Positions 35,651 through 49,227 of a stretch of DNA of 64,000 nucleotides are shown here, piece by piece. The notes beneath the pieces were generated by a model. The model saw only the letters and a list, made by a program, of their open reading frames with translations. It made no database searches and was not told the DNA's origin. Each line of letters starts with the position of its first letter. Within the stretch, counting starts at the first letter, position 1. The stretch covers positions 1 through 64,000 of the forward strand of contig JADWOT020001850.1 in the NCBI GenBank assembly GCA_036345935.2. The letters run 5' to 3'. The position numbers were made by a program, and so were the translations under genes. Source of the DNA: Taenia hydatigena (taxonomy: Eukaryota; Platyhelminthes; Cestoda; Cyclophyllidea; Taeniidae).

Positions 35651-37595
35651 ACTCACAGCATCACCTTTGTTGCTATTTAGGAGTATGTGCATGATGGAGA
35701 AAAATTCAAGGTCGAATGGATAAGATGACCCTCTACCAAACATTTTGTTAAACAAATTGAAGCAGGTGTTATCATCTGCCTACCTCCTGTTTCTGCATTA
35801 ATTTCTGTATCACATGCAAGGGGGACGAAGAAATGCAGTCCGAGACAGCGGGTTGGAAAGGAGATCAGCAAGAGTGTTTGATATGCAGCCTACGCGGCAT
35901 TAAACGTTCAACCTGTCTTTAAATGTCACTATCAAACCATAAAACTAATTGTATCGGGCCATGGTAGCAGATTTTAAAGGTTCACATGTAACATAGAGTC
36001 ACGATTCCACTTAGCTAAAGGACATTTGAACTTTGAATCCCATTGGCAGCTCCTTCTCTTTGTCGCGTGCTGATTTCTGCAATTCGCGTACCCGGAACTC
36101 GAATCTGCTAAACTATTGCTCCCTGATTCTTAGGCACGATGGTTGAACGAGCGCATGAGTGTCCTATAACTGGCTTGTGATGGTTGAAATTCTCCTTCAT
36201 GTTCAAGAAGACCTTCAGTTCCACGCATCCTTCAACATCTGCTATTCAGATTCGTTAAGAAAATGACAGTAGGGACCTGATTATAGACAACTCGAATGCG
36301 CTTCCTTGCCACCACGAAGAGAAGACCACGGATATTTTAAATGCCTATCATCAAGTTATGTCAATTATGTTTTATTCTTTCATTCATCTATGTAAATTTG
36401 CTCTATTCATTCCACCATGTAACGATAATGAATCTCGGATATACAAACGATTAATTACTCTGCCACTTCCTACCTCCAGCCGGATTTGCAGTCAGCCTAT
36501 CACACGTGCGCCCGGTAAGGGCTAAATAAATTGCCCATCTCCCGTTAAAATACAGCTGTGCCGTTATTCTTGCCACCTCTCTATATTTTTTCTTTCCACG
36601 CATTCTTTAAAACCTTTGCTTTGTTCCTTTAACTATTTGCCTGAATTCGTCTACGACTTCACTTCCTCATTTATCAACATGCATATCTACACAAGTAATT
36701 ATTAATAATCTTTTAAAAGAAGTCCTAGCATTCCTCACTTATCTGTCTATTCATCCACAGAAACCAGTCAGTCCAGCAAGCTTTATTCCCCACCGTTCCT
36801 ACTTTGATCTTCTGATCCTATACAATCTCATCAATCTATGCCTTAGTATTCCATTTCTCCACGCGATTCGCACCACCGCATCCTCTAATTTTATAGACAT
36901 TTGCGATACTTTATCCAAAGATGACATGGCCATTTTCCTCACTACTGTGTATCACTGCATGGGGTCCTGTGACGTTGAGGCAAGCATTCCTAGATGAAAG
37001 TTTTCATTTCCTTGCCTCTCTCTCCTAGCTGCACTCTGAATATTTTCTCCGATATAATTCCATAGTCTTCCCCGGCTATTCAATTCGCACTCAGTTTCAG
37101 TTCTTTCATTACAACTGAGAAAAGAAATGACTGTACAGAAGTCAATCTTAACGTGTGGCCAGTCTAAAAAATGGTAAGCCGGTAGTCCCCTATGTTATCC
37201 ATCAACCCTGCTCTAAGCATAGCTGAATGCAGAGGCGTCTAGCATTAAAAAAAGGATTCATAGCCATATATAAGAAACAGTTTTCGCTAATAAGAATGCA
37301 CAAATACCGTACAATTTAATCCTTTAGTAAGAAAAAAGGTTGCATTTTGGAACCAAGCAAATGACAATGGACACTAAGTGAAGCGCGTGCAATTCCGTAG
37401 CTCGATCCCACTAAAATGCCATCAAAATAAGCTACTGCACCTGTGCCTTTCCATCTACTAATGGATTTTCCGCTTGTTAAAGGACCTCAGGAAGTGTAAG
37501 TTTTTCGGAAAACATTAGGTGGTCCAATCGCTAACGGATATAATACTGACACCTGCTTAGCTTGCCACTTTAGGGCATAGATGATTGCGTACTCA
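35651..37595. other. No gene recognised
   Basis: Pyrimidine-rich in 36350-37000 but without a clear exon. Nothing repeated elsewhere was seen. Confidence 0.35.
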
Positions 37596-37893
37596 CTAAT
37601 GGGTAAGCATGCAACACTGTAAGATAAGTAGAGCGGAAGTGATCGCTATAAATTGGGAAAAAGAAAACGACCTAAGAAGCCTCTGCAGCTTTGTCCCATT
37701 CTTGTGTAGGTTTTCAGACATATTTAATTGAGAATTATAGGGGCACTGACTCAGACTCGGGCCCAAGACAGGAAAATGAGCAATTGCATGTGACATTAGG
37801 CTGAAGTTGACTAACGAATAAATGGCCAACGCTGAGCAAAGCGAATACAGCAAGGTGTAGAATGTTTGCCGACTCGTACGCAAATGTTTGAAC
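37596..37893 (-). CDS. Candidate exon with a membrane segment
   Basis: Minus-strand acceptor GCACTGTAG precedes an open frame of 98 codons ending TAA. It reads FKHLRTSRQTFYTLLYSLCSALAI, a likely transmembrane helix (about residues 12-33), then a segment with NMS and NGT glycosylation-type sites, and a second hydrophobic stretch near the end (ITSALLILQCCML). This layout suggests part of a multi-pass membrane protein. Family unknown; the end of the exon could lie before the stop. Confidence 0.35.
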
Positions 37894-37907
37894 CTACAGT
37901 GCTACTA

Positions 37908-38277
37908 TGAAAGCGATAGCAGGTGAGGCCGATGTAGTTGACAACGAGGTGGGATTCGGATCGACAGGTAAAGGGAGGAGAGTGCATGGGTAGGAGCAGG
38001 AGAAGCCATTTACTATATCACACATCATTTTAACATCCACTTAATTGCAATATGACATCAGGCAACTAGACAGAATTTTGCCAAATCCCAATTTTGAAAC
38101 CCTATTTGGCTATGATTCCTGTTTAAGTCCTAGTCTACGTGACAGACACCAGATCTCTCTCACCCCACTACAGGTAAAACAGCGGTCTAAGGTAAGAAGG
38201 CTTGTATTCATTTAAATATGAACACGATGATCAAACCAGTTTACAAAGCCAAGCCTTTCATATAGTGTCGCAGATAG
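37908..38277. other. 3' flank of the FBXO4-like paralogue
   Basis: No AATAAA was found immediately below the stop at 38278; no other feature seen. Confidence 0.25.
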
Positions 38278-39418
38278 TTAAATCACAGATTCTTGCATCC
38301 GCCTCCAAATTACATCTTGGCACACCCATTCAAATGTGTCCCTGCGATTTGTGATGTCTCCACCACTATCTTTGACGTGCCATATTCGCCAGTTCATAGG
38401 CGCAGTCAATGGAGGAGAGTTATTGGCGAAGCCAAGTTTCTCCGCATAATCCATGAAGAGGTCCATCCCTCTTTCCTCCTTGTTCTTCACTTCGTCTATA
38501 ATTACAATTCCAAATGTGTGCTTGGGCAACAAGATTCTAAATATGGTCAGTAGTTCAGTAATGATGTTGGAGCCATTCCTTGGAAACAGTGAAAGCTCAA
38601 GTACATAGAGTACGCAGTCGAACACGGCAAATTGTGTTTTACTCAGGCTTTTCTCGTACGAATCGATACAAAGTACAACATTACCGGTATCCGGAGAAAG
38701 ATAAAAGATATGTGTCTGAGGGAGATAACGATGAGTCTGAACGTACACCGATGTGGGACGGGTGGAATTTACTATGTTGAGAAATACGCTGCTGTTGACA
38801 CGCAATGGATGCACAGGATAAGGTGCTCTGTCCTGCATTGCCAAGATGGAAATGTATATAAGGCAGTTGACTGTTTCATACACACCATAAGGAGCTCGAA
38901 TTTGTGAGAACTGAAGGTCAAATTGCATTTGATTAAAGTGCTGCTCCACGGCTTTGCGAATGTCTGAGGTGTGCGGAGGTGACGCCTCTGAATACAGTGT
39001 GATGTAGACTCGTCTGTCAATCCACTTCCACTTGCTGATGTATGAGTAGGGCGTTTGTAGGAAGAGAATCCACTCCCAGCTTGGAATCGCTGTGCAAACA
39101 TTTACTATTTTAACAACGCTATGGTATTTGCACAACTTTTCAACCAAATCTCGACGGGGGTCCGTGATCTTATTTTGCCAAATCGTCTGATAGATGCAAC
39201 TGGTAATTAACTGACAACTAGGAATATTCGAGGCAGGATGAGAATAAACTATCAAATGCATAATGCTTAATGACATACAAAAGTAGAAGACACCTAGGGA
39301 ATAGTATTTTCCGATAGTCGGGTAGACTCAACTTACCTTTAGCTCCAGCTCTCGCAGCGTGAGTGAAGAAGGACTGCGAGATGGAACTTAAATCATCTTC
39401 ATCATTGAATAGCGAGAC
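38278..39418 (-). CDS. F-box / FBXO4-like paralogue, 5' end missing
   Basis: The main exon, 39248-38278 on the minus strand, is open for 322 codons. It shares the architecture of the palindrome-1 gene: a degenerate F-box-like start (KITDPRRDLVEKLCKY, then IPSWEWIL) and a C-terminal domain. That domain has a FDCVLYVLE strand, TFGIVIIDEVKNKEERGMDLF, NNSPPL, then NWRIWHVK and FEWVCQDVIWRRM. These blocks align one to one with those at 12941-13777 at low identity. An upstream exon, 39418-39337, is likely: ATTAG acceptor, 27 codons beginning VSLFNDEDDLSS, and AAAG|GTAAGT. It joins in phase 1 over an 88-base intron. The frame also remains open to an ATG at 39276, giving a 332-residue single-exon alternative. 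Start unknown. The low identity implies an older duplication than the palindrome. Confidence 0.6.
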
Positions 39419-42400
39419 CTAATCAACCTTATGTGCCATTTAAGTGCAGTTCGAACTGTGATTACATTAACCAGCGGATGTTAAATTACTCCTCCTCATC
39501 ATGTGAAAAACAGTTAGATTTCCTCAAATCTTTTTATTTATTAAAGATTTAGGACAATTTGAGTAAAAAGCTTTTTTAATTCATAATTAGGCGTATCCAG
39601 ATAATGGCTGGCAGCAAAATGTGGTGTACAAGAAGATACTTATCTTAACTGTAATTTGAACTGATGGACTGCTGTCAAATATAAAGGCTGGTTTTTTGGT
39701 CATCGGTGATCCTCGATAGGGTTTTTCAGCTTAACTAGACGCCGTATTTAAAGAGTATTACAGTCCTACATCTAGCTATGATTGCGCTGAATGCTTTGCA
39801 AAATTTTTGGTCTGTGAACTTAATGTCTAAACTGGAAGACACTCTAGCCAGGTTAGTATTGCCACTGAGGGTGGGTGACTTTGACTTTAAGTATCTCCCT
39901 AATCGCATTGAAACTTGAAGACCGGCACAAATGCCTTACATGTGCTTTCCTTTGCCACTGATTAAGTTGTAATGGGTGACATTGAATGTTGACCATGAAA
40001 ATAAAAAATGGACAGACTGTGCAGCAATTGTTTGTTTTCGTGATTACAAAAATGACCATAAACTCTACTTAGCGGTGCACTGTTGCGCCACCAGACCCTT
40101 AAATTGATTTAGGATTCTGTCCGGGAGTCTAATAATGCACAATTTTACTCTAAGATGGCTTCCAGCTCTGTCTAAGCGTTCATTTTTATTTCAATTGACT
40201 GCCAAAATGGCCCTAAACTTTATGCAGAGGTCTATAGCTACGCACTCTTACATCCATATAGTTACCGAATCATTTGAAAGCTACGTTGAAACCACCTTTT
40301 ATCTATAAATCACATTAATTTATGTCCACATCCTCGCCACTAAGCCTGTTACTGTATGAATGGAAGATGAGCCCTGTTCAGAGCCTATTTTTGCGTCATT
40401 TTCTTACGAAATGACCTTGATTCGAGACATTTGGTCCACTATTTTAGGCTTAGTACTTATTGTTGACCTTGAACTCTGTCTCAGAAAATTAGCATTGCAT
40501 TATTTGACTCCCGAAACCGCCCTAATCTGCGTTCATTTCTTCATTTTTTCTCATCTGACATGGGTCCAAGTTCCGTCAGCTATCTCACAAAATGCCGTGT
40601 AGCCATGCCCCAGCATTCACCATTGCGGCATTAGTTCTCAAATAGGTCCTTGAAGTCTGTCCAGGAACAATCATTGTGTCACTCGACTTGCATTGCATGT
40701 TTGGCTCCGGGTTTAGGCTGGACAAAATTAGTTACCCATCTTTCTTTCAGTGAGTTGGCTAGCTACTAGGCCATACTAACAGATACAATATCTCTCCCTT
40801 AAATACTATGCATATCCCGTTCAGGCGTCATGGCTTTAGAGGGGCCAAAGTCTCTACATTAGCGCAAGAGTGTTGACTTTTACTTAATGTGCTGCACAGT
40901 CTTATTCAATTCAAGCCCCTAAGAGCCGTTTCGATTGAGTAAACAGCCCCCTTAACAAGGCTAATAGGTTTCTACATTGGCGTTGGTTACATAAAATATG
41001 ACAACTGACAAGTGATTGGCTACCTATCTTGCATGTATTTTCAGCTAAGTAATAACGAGATATCCAGGTCTATATTCTTGTACCTGATGATTATTGCATA
41101 TTGAGGCCGTGAAGCAGTTTGGTGTTCTAAAAACCACTGCATTGCTAAGATGATTTACTGTCGACGCATATCCGTGTTCAACATACTGGTGCAAGGACAA
41201 CTGGAATTATATCTTTGCCGCTGTTAAACAAGTTCAGTCTCTTTGTCCATCGCTAATGCTCTCTTCCACAGCGCCGAGTTTCAATAGCATCACCTTTTTT
41301 GCAACAGGATAACTAATACGTGAGCGTCTTCTTTTTAAGCCATTTAACGAAGCCAGATGAAACATTTTGTTCTACAACGCAAATTGTCTTAAATCAAATC
41401 TAACTAACTCAATCGCTTTACCATCAGCCTATTATTCTTTGTCTGCGACCTCGAATCGCATCACGTGGAGTTGTGCCGAGTTGACTAGACGGACCAATTT
41501 AGAGCTTTGGGGCTGACTTAAATGGTAACGTATAAGGCGCCTTACTCAGGCTTGTCACAGTCTAGTCTAGGTCGCTAATCTTGTCTATTCCGATTTGGTC
41601 CAAATTTGACAGAGCTAGTCATGCCTAGACTTGATTACTGTGCCATATAGGACATGAACATTAAGCAAGTTGTTTTGTATCAGCAGGTCTCCTGATGCTG
41701 CCGCTTATTTGAGGCTTTGGAGCATATACGAGCCATGAAACGTAGTTGCATCACATCGATTCTAGTGCAAAGAATAAAGCGACTCGATGAATCAGCGTTT
41801 CATCCCCAAATATTGCTATTGAGCTATCGAAGGTACTTATCTGATGCGCATCCTAATTCTGTGCCTGGACGAATTGCTATTTTGCATTACGAACGGTGGT
41901 AGTGATGCATGCGATTCTTTGGTAAGGGGCAAAGTAGCAGGAACATTCAGCTGAAAGAGACGAGGAGATAATTGAGATAGAGTCGAAGAGGTGAGAAGTT
42001 GTAAGCATGGAACTGCGGCGCAGCGTTTTTCATTTCTTGCCTACACTTATTTACCCGCCCACACATCCAGCTGTGTGACTGAGTAAAGTATGCAGGAATT
42101 GGCTTGATGATAAAATTTAAATTTTTCCGAACAAGGCACACTAGAAGAGGATGGTCATGGTTTTCCTTTTCCATGTGATTTGCACTGGATGCAAGATGCG
42201 ATTACATTGAAAAGGCGCACCCAAATGAAGTGAGGGATGATAGTGGCACATGGATTGATCGTGGATAAGAAAAAAGAGATAGCAAGAGCAAACGTGGAAA
42301 GAGTAAATTATCTTCATAATTGTCTTTACAAAAAGGGAGGTCAAGTGTTTGAAAAACATGATATGCATATTCACTGTAAAAATACATTGCTCAATTTACC

Positions 42401-42574
42401 CCAATCAACTTTACTTTCCTAGCCTCACATTGTTACACATCCGCATCGTCACTGCTTTAATCTTAACCGTTTTGTCCTTGTCCTGAGCGCATTAGTCTTC
42501 CCTTATTTTAACACTTCCTTTCATTGCTGTACTCTCTCAGCTGTCTTTGCTAATGCAAAATATTTATGTTTCAG
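39419..42574. other. No gene recognised
   Basis: Only short frames, including 40360-40602 (plus, 80 codons, true ATG) with no further support. Confidence 0.35.
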
Positions 42575-43188
42575 TTAAGCCTACAGTGACAGAATTTGTA
42601 GCGAGAAATGGAGCAAAAATATCACAGAAGAAAGCAAGCTACTGAATCTCAATTCCGAGCAACTCCCAATCGAACCACATCAACCGCACCTACTTACCCG
42701 ATTTTAAAACTAGAAGTGCTGCAGTCTCTAAAGGAAGTAAACAGGCCGCTGATCCTAATTTTGAGAAATTTTGGACCACTATGGATGAATACAAGCAGAG
42801 CTCTGTAGCCTTGCTATTCCCAAGTTCGTTGCCGACGTGGGATCATTACGCTATGTCAAGCAATTACAGAATGAAACCTACTACTAAGTCCTCATATTGA
42901 TCAATGCCAAATCAAAATTACATATGTTTGCGCTGGCGCAACTTTCCTTGCCAAAACTGGCTTTCTGCATATCAAACGTGCCAAAATTACCTGATTTGTG
43001 GACAAGAACTGCCACAGGCAATTACAGAAGGAAGCAAAGTGCTGAGCTTCATTTCTGACCGGTTTCGGATTAAAAGGGGAGAAAAGAGTTCAGTTCCATA
43101 CCCACTGTCAGAAGCATTTACAGAACAAAGCATGCACGTACCTTTCAACTTGGATCAATTATGGTCACTGAGGTACCCGATTGTTTGA
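42575..43188 (+). pseudogene. Long frame broken by two TGA codons
   Basis: After an acceptor-like TTTATGTTTCAG, one plus-strand frame runs for about 204 codons interrupted only by TGA at 42643-42645 and TGA at 42898-42900, ending TGA at 43186-43188. Segments read VTEFVARNGAKISQKK, then QAADPNFEKFWTTMDEYKQ, then MPNQNYICLRWRNFPCQNWL. About ten stops would be expected by chance in such a stretch. The first segment faintly recalls a SURP (SWAP) motif (EFVARNG), which is a guess. The last 95 codons have their own ATG at 42904 and could be a small gene on its own. Either a decayed gene or several exons in one phase. Confidence 0.3.
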
Positions 43189-45986
43189 GAGTGAGTGGTT
43201 GCGCACCACCAATTATCAATGCCAACCCAGACATTCTATCATCGGCCAAACCTTACGTTTACAAGTTGGTACGAGAACTGCTGTAAGTAATTACTAAGTG
43301 GAATAAGCTGCTATGTCATATTTCTCATCCTATGTGCTTGAGTTATTTAGCTTTCTTTGCCAGGTCTAAATTATTTTGCACAACACGGGGAATAACACAT
43401 CTACAAACGGTGAAAGGAAACGCTAACATATGATATCCAATCTTTGTTAATTATAGATTAGAATGAACAAAATTAGGCGCATTGTAATATTAGCGCACCC
43501 TAGGTATTTTGTTAACACGCACCCTTAATACAGTTGCATGACAGAAAACATAGTTTCGAGAGGGGACCTACGTTTTGGCACCGTAGCGATTTAATAGCCC
43601 GGGCTCTATTAAATAACTTTAAGACCTAAGTGAGAAACACTTAGAGCACAGTACACTTGGGATAGTTTCCAATTGTGTTACTTACGTAATCCTCTATGCA
43701 TACGCTGATCTAAGCTACCAGTCGAAACCTAATTCCATTCTGGCATTTCCGATGGTGGCAGAACGCGATGAGTAGCTCGCAATTAAATCCTTTTCTCGCC
43801 ATGTCGACAGTTGACATGTGTCTTGAAAACTACGAAAGATATTTAATACATTACTTTAAGCATATAAAACCAAATGATCAAATGTTATCAAACTGCTTGA
43901 GATAAAATTCATCCCCTGTCACACGCACGCACCCATTTTTATTAAAATCTTTTATTTCAATTCTGCTTCTTTTCTGCTTCTAAACAAGAAGCAACAACAA
44001 CGACTTTTATTCATGCTTCTCTAATGTTATCCCTCCTTTGGATCCAGAATTAGATTTTTAAGCTCCACCACAGATAAAGCTTACATTTATCATCATTTGA
44101 CAATGCTGTAGCGCAGCCCAGGCACTCGTTTGCACGAATCTGTACGTACAAAATGATATGTTTAGTGAAAGCCATAGCGCTTATTAATGAGGCGAAATCC
44201 TGTGCCTTCTGCAGACACATTGGCATTGAGCTCGCACGTTCCCTAAGAATTTACATAAAACTTAGGCTTTGCTTAAGGATATTTCTGTTAGTGGATCAAG
44301 TCCCGATCAATTGCCTATTTGACACCTATATCTTGATGTGAACGACGCTGTCTTTCCAGTTGAGTTGGCAAATTGCATGCTCACTAATTTATCTTCCCTA
44401 CCTACCATCGAAAGAAGGCAATAGTGCTAATGTTGCAAATGTTTTACTAAAGCAACGCGCACAGGTTCCCTTTATGGAGAGTCGTTGTCTTTAGGCTTAA
44501 TTGCTGCTCCCATTTCCGTTTATCCTGGTTGATTTCCTCTAATTTGGTTTTGATGTAAAAGCATTAGCCGTGCAGTTCACAGTAGGGGAGAGTAGATTTC
44601 TATGCGGTCCAACCTTATAGTTGATAATCAAATAAAATTGGAGATGTGAGCTCCAGTAGCCGGAAATAGACATCTCACGGATACGGTCACTACTTCACAA
44701 CTGTCAACACGTGAACACCCTCCTTGTAGATGATCTGCTTCTTCTTGAGTAAGGGTGGTTACTGAATCAAAAAGCGACGTTGCAATTTAGTAAAACGTGA
44801 AACAAATATCAGTCACACTCCTTTCCGTCATTAATTGCTCAATGGATCGCTTTCAAGGATCTAAATCCTTCTTGATACTTCAAGTGTGAGCAGTGGGAAC
44901 AAATCTTAGTAAGAGTTGACAGTACTGCAGAAATGTTAAGTGATTTGCAAGGCCTCCTACTAGTAGCAGATAGTAGGCAAAGTTCAAATTCGTGTTTGCC
45001 CTCTTCAGTTATTGCTTAGTCTGCATAACTTTGATGTTTTCGTAGAGGGAATATGGAAATTGAATGTGCTGACCATAGCACATTAGTAGACATTTGATGT
45101 GATGGCCAAAGCAAGCTGTAGTCGTGATTGAAGTACGACCCAGTATTGTCTAGCCTGATTTGGTCCATTTTAGTAAGGCGTAGCATATTAGATCGTGCAA
45201 TTGTGGGCCAACGAAGATCTAAACCAAGTTAATGCGAGTTAGCACGCTCAGTGGTGATAAAAATTCGGTGAATGCAAACGGGGATACATTAAGATTCATA
45301 GGGTGATAGTGGTGCATCATAGTATGCCAATGCTATAGGTCTGGCTATCTCAGTTCCTGGTGAGTGAACGGTGCAGAACAGAGGAGGGAGGAAAGGAAAT
45401 TTGCAAATTAGGTCATTAGAAACTGGTATGCGAACTTATTTAAAGAAAGTAGGCGCTGTAACGCTACAAGGGTCTGCCTTCCAGCTCTTGTTTGTCCATC
45501 CGGGCATGCACTCATGTGCTTACTTGCTTAGGCAAATAACTAAATGAAATCGAGATGAACCAGCTTAAAAGAAAAACAAATGATGTCTGATCTAGCGATC
45601 CTATGTGAATAATCGCTTATGGACCTCGATTAAATTGCCGGTTTGACGGGGCTACCGTTTAAGTCAATGGTGGAGTGACGTATGGGAATGAAGGAAGCGA
45701 GATAAGAAACGAGCAAAAGAGGACAAATAGGAAAAGTAGCATCACAACTCAATTCCAACCTCTATAGGCCCTAATTGTGTTGCTCGCCGTAATATATTGG
45801 CGTCTTTGGAGAGGCAAAGTGGGGCTAAAAATGTAAAGCATAAGAAGACGACTAGTGGTGAAGAACAAACAAAGCAGAAAGGAGACGTTGACAGCAAAGT
45901 GAGTGGGTGGAACGATGGTAGCAAAAAGAAGCACAGTGAACAGTGGAAGAAGTTGGAATGCGTGGTCAGGCGTGTCTGGTCCGTAG
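43189..45986. other. No gene recognised
   Basis: Contains an 82-codon Lys-rich frame at 45797-46045 that runs into the GT repeat; no splice or start support. Confidence 0.35.

Positions 45987-46024
<38 letters not shown>
45987..46024. repeat. (GT)n microsatellite
   Basis: About 19 uninterrupted GT units. It accounts for the Cys-Val and His-Thr runs of the overlapping open frames, which are therefore not coding. Likely length-polymorphic. Confidence 0.95.
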
Positions 46025-46026
<2 letters not shown>

Positions 46027-46544
46027 TTGTTCTCTTCTCTGTTAAAATGCTCATCTATCAATTAGTGGCACGTGTTAGACCATACCATGTGGTAAAGTGT
46101 AGCACATCCTGCTGACAGTGGTTCTTGCGGGTGACCTTAGGATTTAAAAGTTCTCTGCCTTTATTCTTCTACACTCTAGCTAAAAATTGCACATCACAAC
46201 GTATTAGAATAAGTTGGTTGAACAAAATAATGACAGAAAGTCAACGTCAACTGCTTATACCTAAACGTTTTCAGTCCTCAATCATTCATCTCCTTGATCT
46301 CATTTTAAATCAAGTATGCGGGTCGCATTGCAGTTAGAAATTACTAAGTTGAATTTTCACGCGCTCATTTGATGCCTCAGCCTTTCGTACGAATCCTCTA
46401 TTTGGCTTAAAATCTTTCGTCTCTCCAGCATGCCATTCATAGGCAAATCGTTAAAATGCCCAATACTTGTACTCTGTATTTAAACAACATTTGCACAAGG
46501 AGATATCGCTGGCATCCTGGCAATAATTGTTTGTTAGCACGTTC
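46025..46544. other. No gene recognised
   Basis: Flank between the microsatellite and palindrome 2; a 70-codon frame at 46125-46337 has no support. Confidence 0.3.
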
Positions 46545-47353
46545 ATCAAGCAGCACATCCAATGCCTTCACTTTTCTTTATTGTTTTCCAGGTTCTTGAC
46601 TGCTGTTTTATGGTACGATAAAAACTGTACTAATAGGTAAAATCTAGCAATCAGCACAGCGGAGGAGCCAAAAAATAAATAGACACAACGTTTTATAAAG
46701 AATTGAAGATTGTTGCCACATTCTATCAATCTAGCTCGAAGCGAGTGTTACAGTCTGGGTTTTTATGCAGAAAGTGCCCTCATTTATGTTAAATTCCTAC
46801 CGGAGCAATCGGTTAGTGGATCCAGGGATTAGGGAGAACGGCTTAACTGGCAAACATGTACGCGTTTGCCTAGCTGTTAAACAGCAAAATAATGAGCCAA
46901 GATGCGTGTCGGGTGTAGGTTTGATTCTGAGTGCGTTTCCAATAACGTTCGACTACTTGGTACTGGGTTCGGAGTGAATGCTATTGTACTTGATGTGTAG
47001 CTAAGGGAATAACCAGACAAGCAGGAGCAGGCGATGCATCAGGGTCACTTTTCTAGTGCATTCTTATAAGCATTCATGCAGGTGGAATCTCTTGGGTTTT
47101 TAAACAGAAGAGGTCTTCTGAATTAAAAGGCAATCTTTCCATTGTACGATAGGAAACAATGAATCTATTAATTAATTATTTGTTCTCTTTCAAACAGGGA
47201 TGGACTGAATTGCCAGTGCTGCGTTTTTATTGGTAAAAGAGTTGCCGTGGTTCGTCTCCTGGTTGTCAAGCAAAGCTCGACCATTGCTGGCTTAACCAGC
47301 TTCTGGCTCAATGGAGCCTGGAACAAAGCAAAGAGCGGGCTTAATAGACAAAC

Positions 47354-49227
47354 CTAACGCCTTGCAATTCGCAGCAGGTGAAGCAGACAATAGTTTACAC
47401 TGACTCTTAAGATTAATGCCAACGCAAAAGTCACGGAAGCGAATAGGCATGCAGTGCTTAAATCAGAGGAGGCAGTCATTTTAGTTGTGATAGTTGCATG
47501 AGTTGTTGCAGATTGCTTAGTCGTAACATATCCTCATTCCTGCCCTGCGAGAAAAGGCAAATTCGCCTCACATCGACTTTCCATAATGAGGCAATTTCTA
47601 CTGCCTTACTAGATGTACCTGCTTAACTTCGTAGTCTATTTAATGGCAGAGGGTAACGCGAATGTACATACAGAATTATTTTGGTTGTCGACTTCTATTG
47701 TTCAAGTTTAGTCACTTTTAACCGGTAGATCATTGATCTATAAAATGAGTAGAAAGGACTCACCTCCTTTCGAACGCAGTGTAGTCACACTCAGCAGTTT
47801 ACTGAAGTTGCTGGTGTATTTGTGCTTCAACAAAAGTCCTTTTTGCGTAATTGCTCTAACGTAGGCAGAAATGGTTTGTCCTGGCACTGAACTTGTAAAG
47901 TTGCAGCTTTGGCCTGAGGGAACATGAATTTCGCCCTGCCATCTATTGTCGAGATACCAACCGATGATGTAGCCAACAGTGTCACCGAAGGTTTGAGGTG
48001 GTGGATCCTACTTCATGTGCACTGTGTAAGAGTTGACTGCTTTAAGTTGCACGCTCTCAGAAACGCCAGGATCTGCACAAATAGGAAAGCAACGGTTCGT
48101 CATTAGTGCTGAGAGGACCTTAAAGCTTCTTCAGTTCCATTATGCCCTACTTAAACACAATCAAATAAAAGCAGATATAAATTGGTTAGGCATCAAAGTG
48201 ATTGACTAAATGTTAGCTGGTAAATATATCCAAGATGTTTATGGGTTAGTAGGCAGAGGGTAGACCTGTGCGATTTCTACTTAGCTAGTGGCGGATTGAG
48301 CATCACGATAAAATTATTTAGCTATACGAATTTATGTTAATGCCAGTTCCCGTTTTAACGTGATCTAGGATTGCTAAACTGTTAAACGAGCAAAACATGA
48401 ATAGCGCAAAAGGAAAATATCCCTGATGTCTCTGATGGTGAACAAGAGGCGTTTAAATGCTTGTAACTATATAAGACTGAGGCGACTAATCATTAGTGTT
48501 ATTGCACCAACATAGGTTTTAGGGTTAAGGCAGGAAAATATCATCTGCAACCATGGTTAGACAGGAAGGAGATAAATAAGGTTTGATACAATCAGGCTGG
48601 TTCTGTCAAACAGCTTGGCATTAAACATGTCTTACGACGCACCAACACAATTCGTCTTTCTAAAATTAACCAAATGCAATTGATTTCATTGTGGTAAATT
48701 TACTTAATGCACAAATAAATGCTGTGCTTTGGTTCTTGATGACCAAATCAAACGGAGATCGAGGGTGACGCCCTTAGTGAAAACTGGTTTATTTGATGCA
48801 TGTTCCATGTAAGAAGGTACGATAAAGAACGAACTCCTATTCACCACAAAGGTAAAGAAAGTTCGAAAACACTATAGAAGTAAAAAGCTAAATTGCGAAG
48901 GAAGGTAGGCATCAGCCATAATAACAAGAAAAGAAGTCATCCACACCAAGTGGATTTGACTGAGATGTGACATCATACGAGGTGTTGTGATGCAATGTAT
49001 CGAGGTACAAACGAGTAGAAGTAGCTAGGCCGTCTCTTGCACACTTTAGCAGTTTCTGTGCTGAGAAATTTTTGCTATCTTTGAGAAATGCTTTCATTTA
49101 GCGAATAGTTCCTTCCTTATGTGTACTGATCAGTGTAGGGATGAGAAGGCAACTTACCGATCGGCAATGCAGTGCCGCCATGTGCGATGGAAGCTGCCAA
49201 CAACATGAGGCAGAGTCGAAAGGACAA
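47354..49227 (-). pseudogene. Oncosphere-antigen-like (EG95/45W type), left copy
   Basis: Three exons on the minus strand, all joints in phase 1. Exon 1 (49227-49158) encodes a signal-peptide-like leader (RLCLMLLAASIAHGG) and ends at GTAAGT. Exon 2 (48072-47764) encodes one fibronectin type III-like domain: SVQLKAVNSYTVHMK, a stop, DPPP, then GYIIGWYLDNRW and ISAYVRAIT, ending at GTGAGT. Exon 3 (47448-47354) encodes a hydrophobic C-terminus (FASVTFALALILRV...). This is the layout of taeniid host-protective oncosphere antigens, secreted or membrane-anchored proteins of the invading larva. Breaks: the start ATG is TTG, the conserved Trp after HMK is TAG (48010-48008), and the exon-3 acceptor AG is AT. 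The gene is dead unless rescued by unusual expression. Confidence 0.7.

Noticed and set aside
45749..46054. Frames with Cys-Val or His-Thr runs
   Set aside because: Produced by the GT microsatellite.
47924..48106. 60-codon plus-strand frame
   Set aside because: Antisense shadow of the fibronectin III exon on the minus strand.
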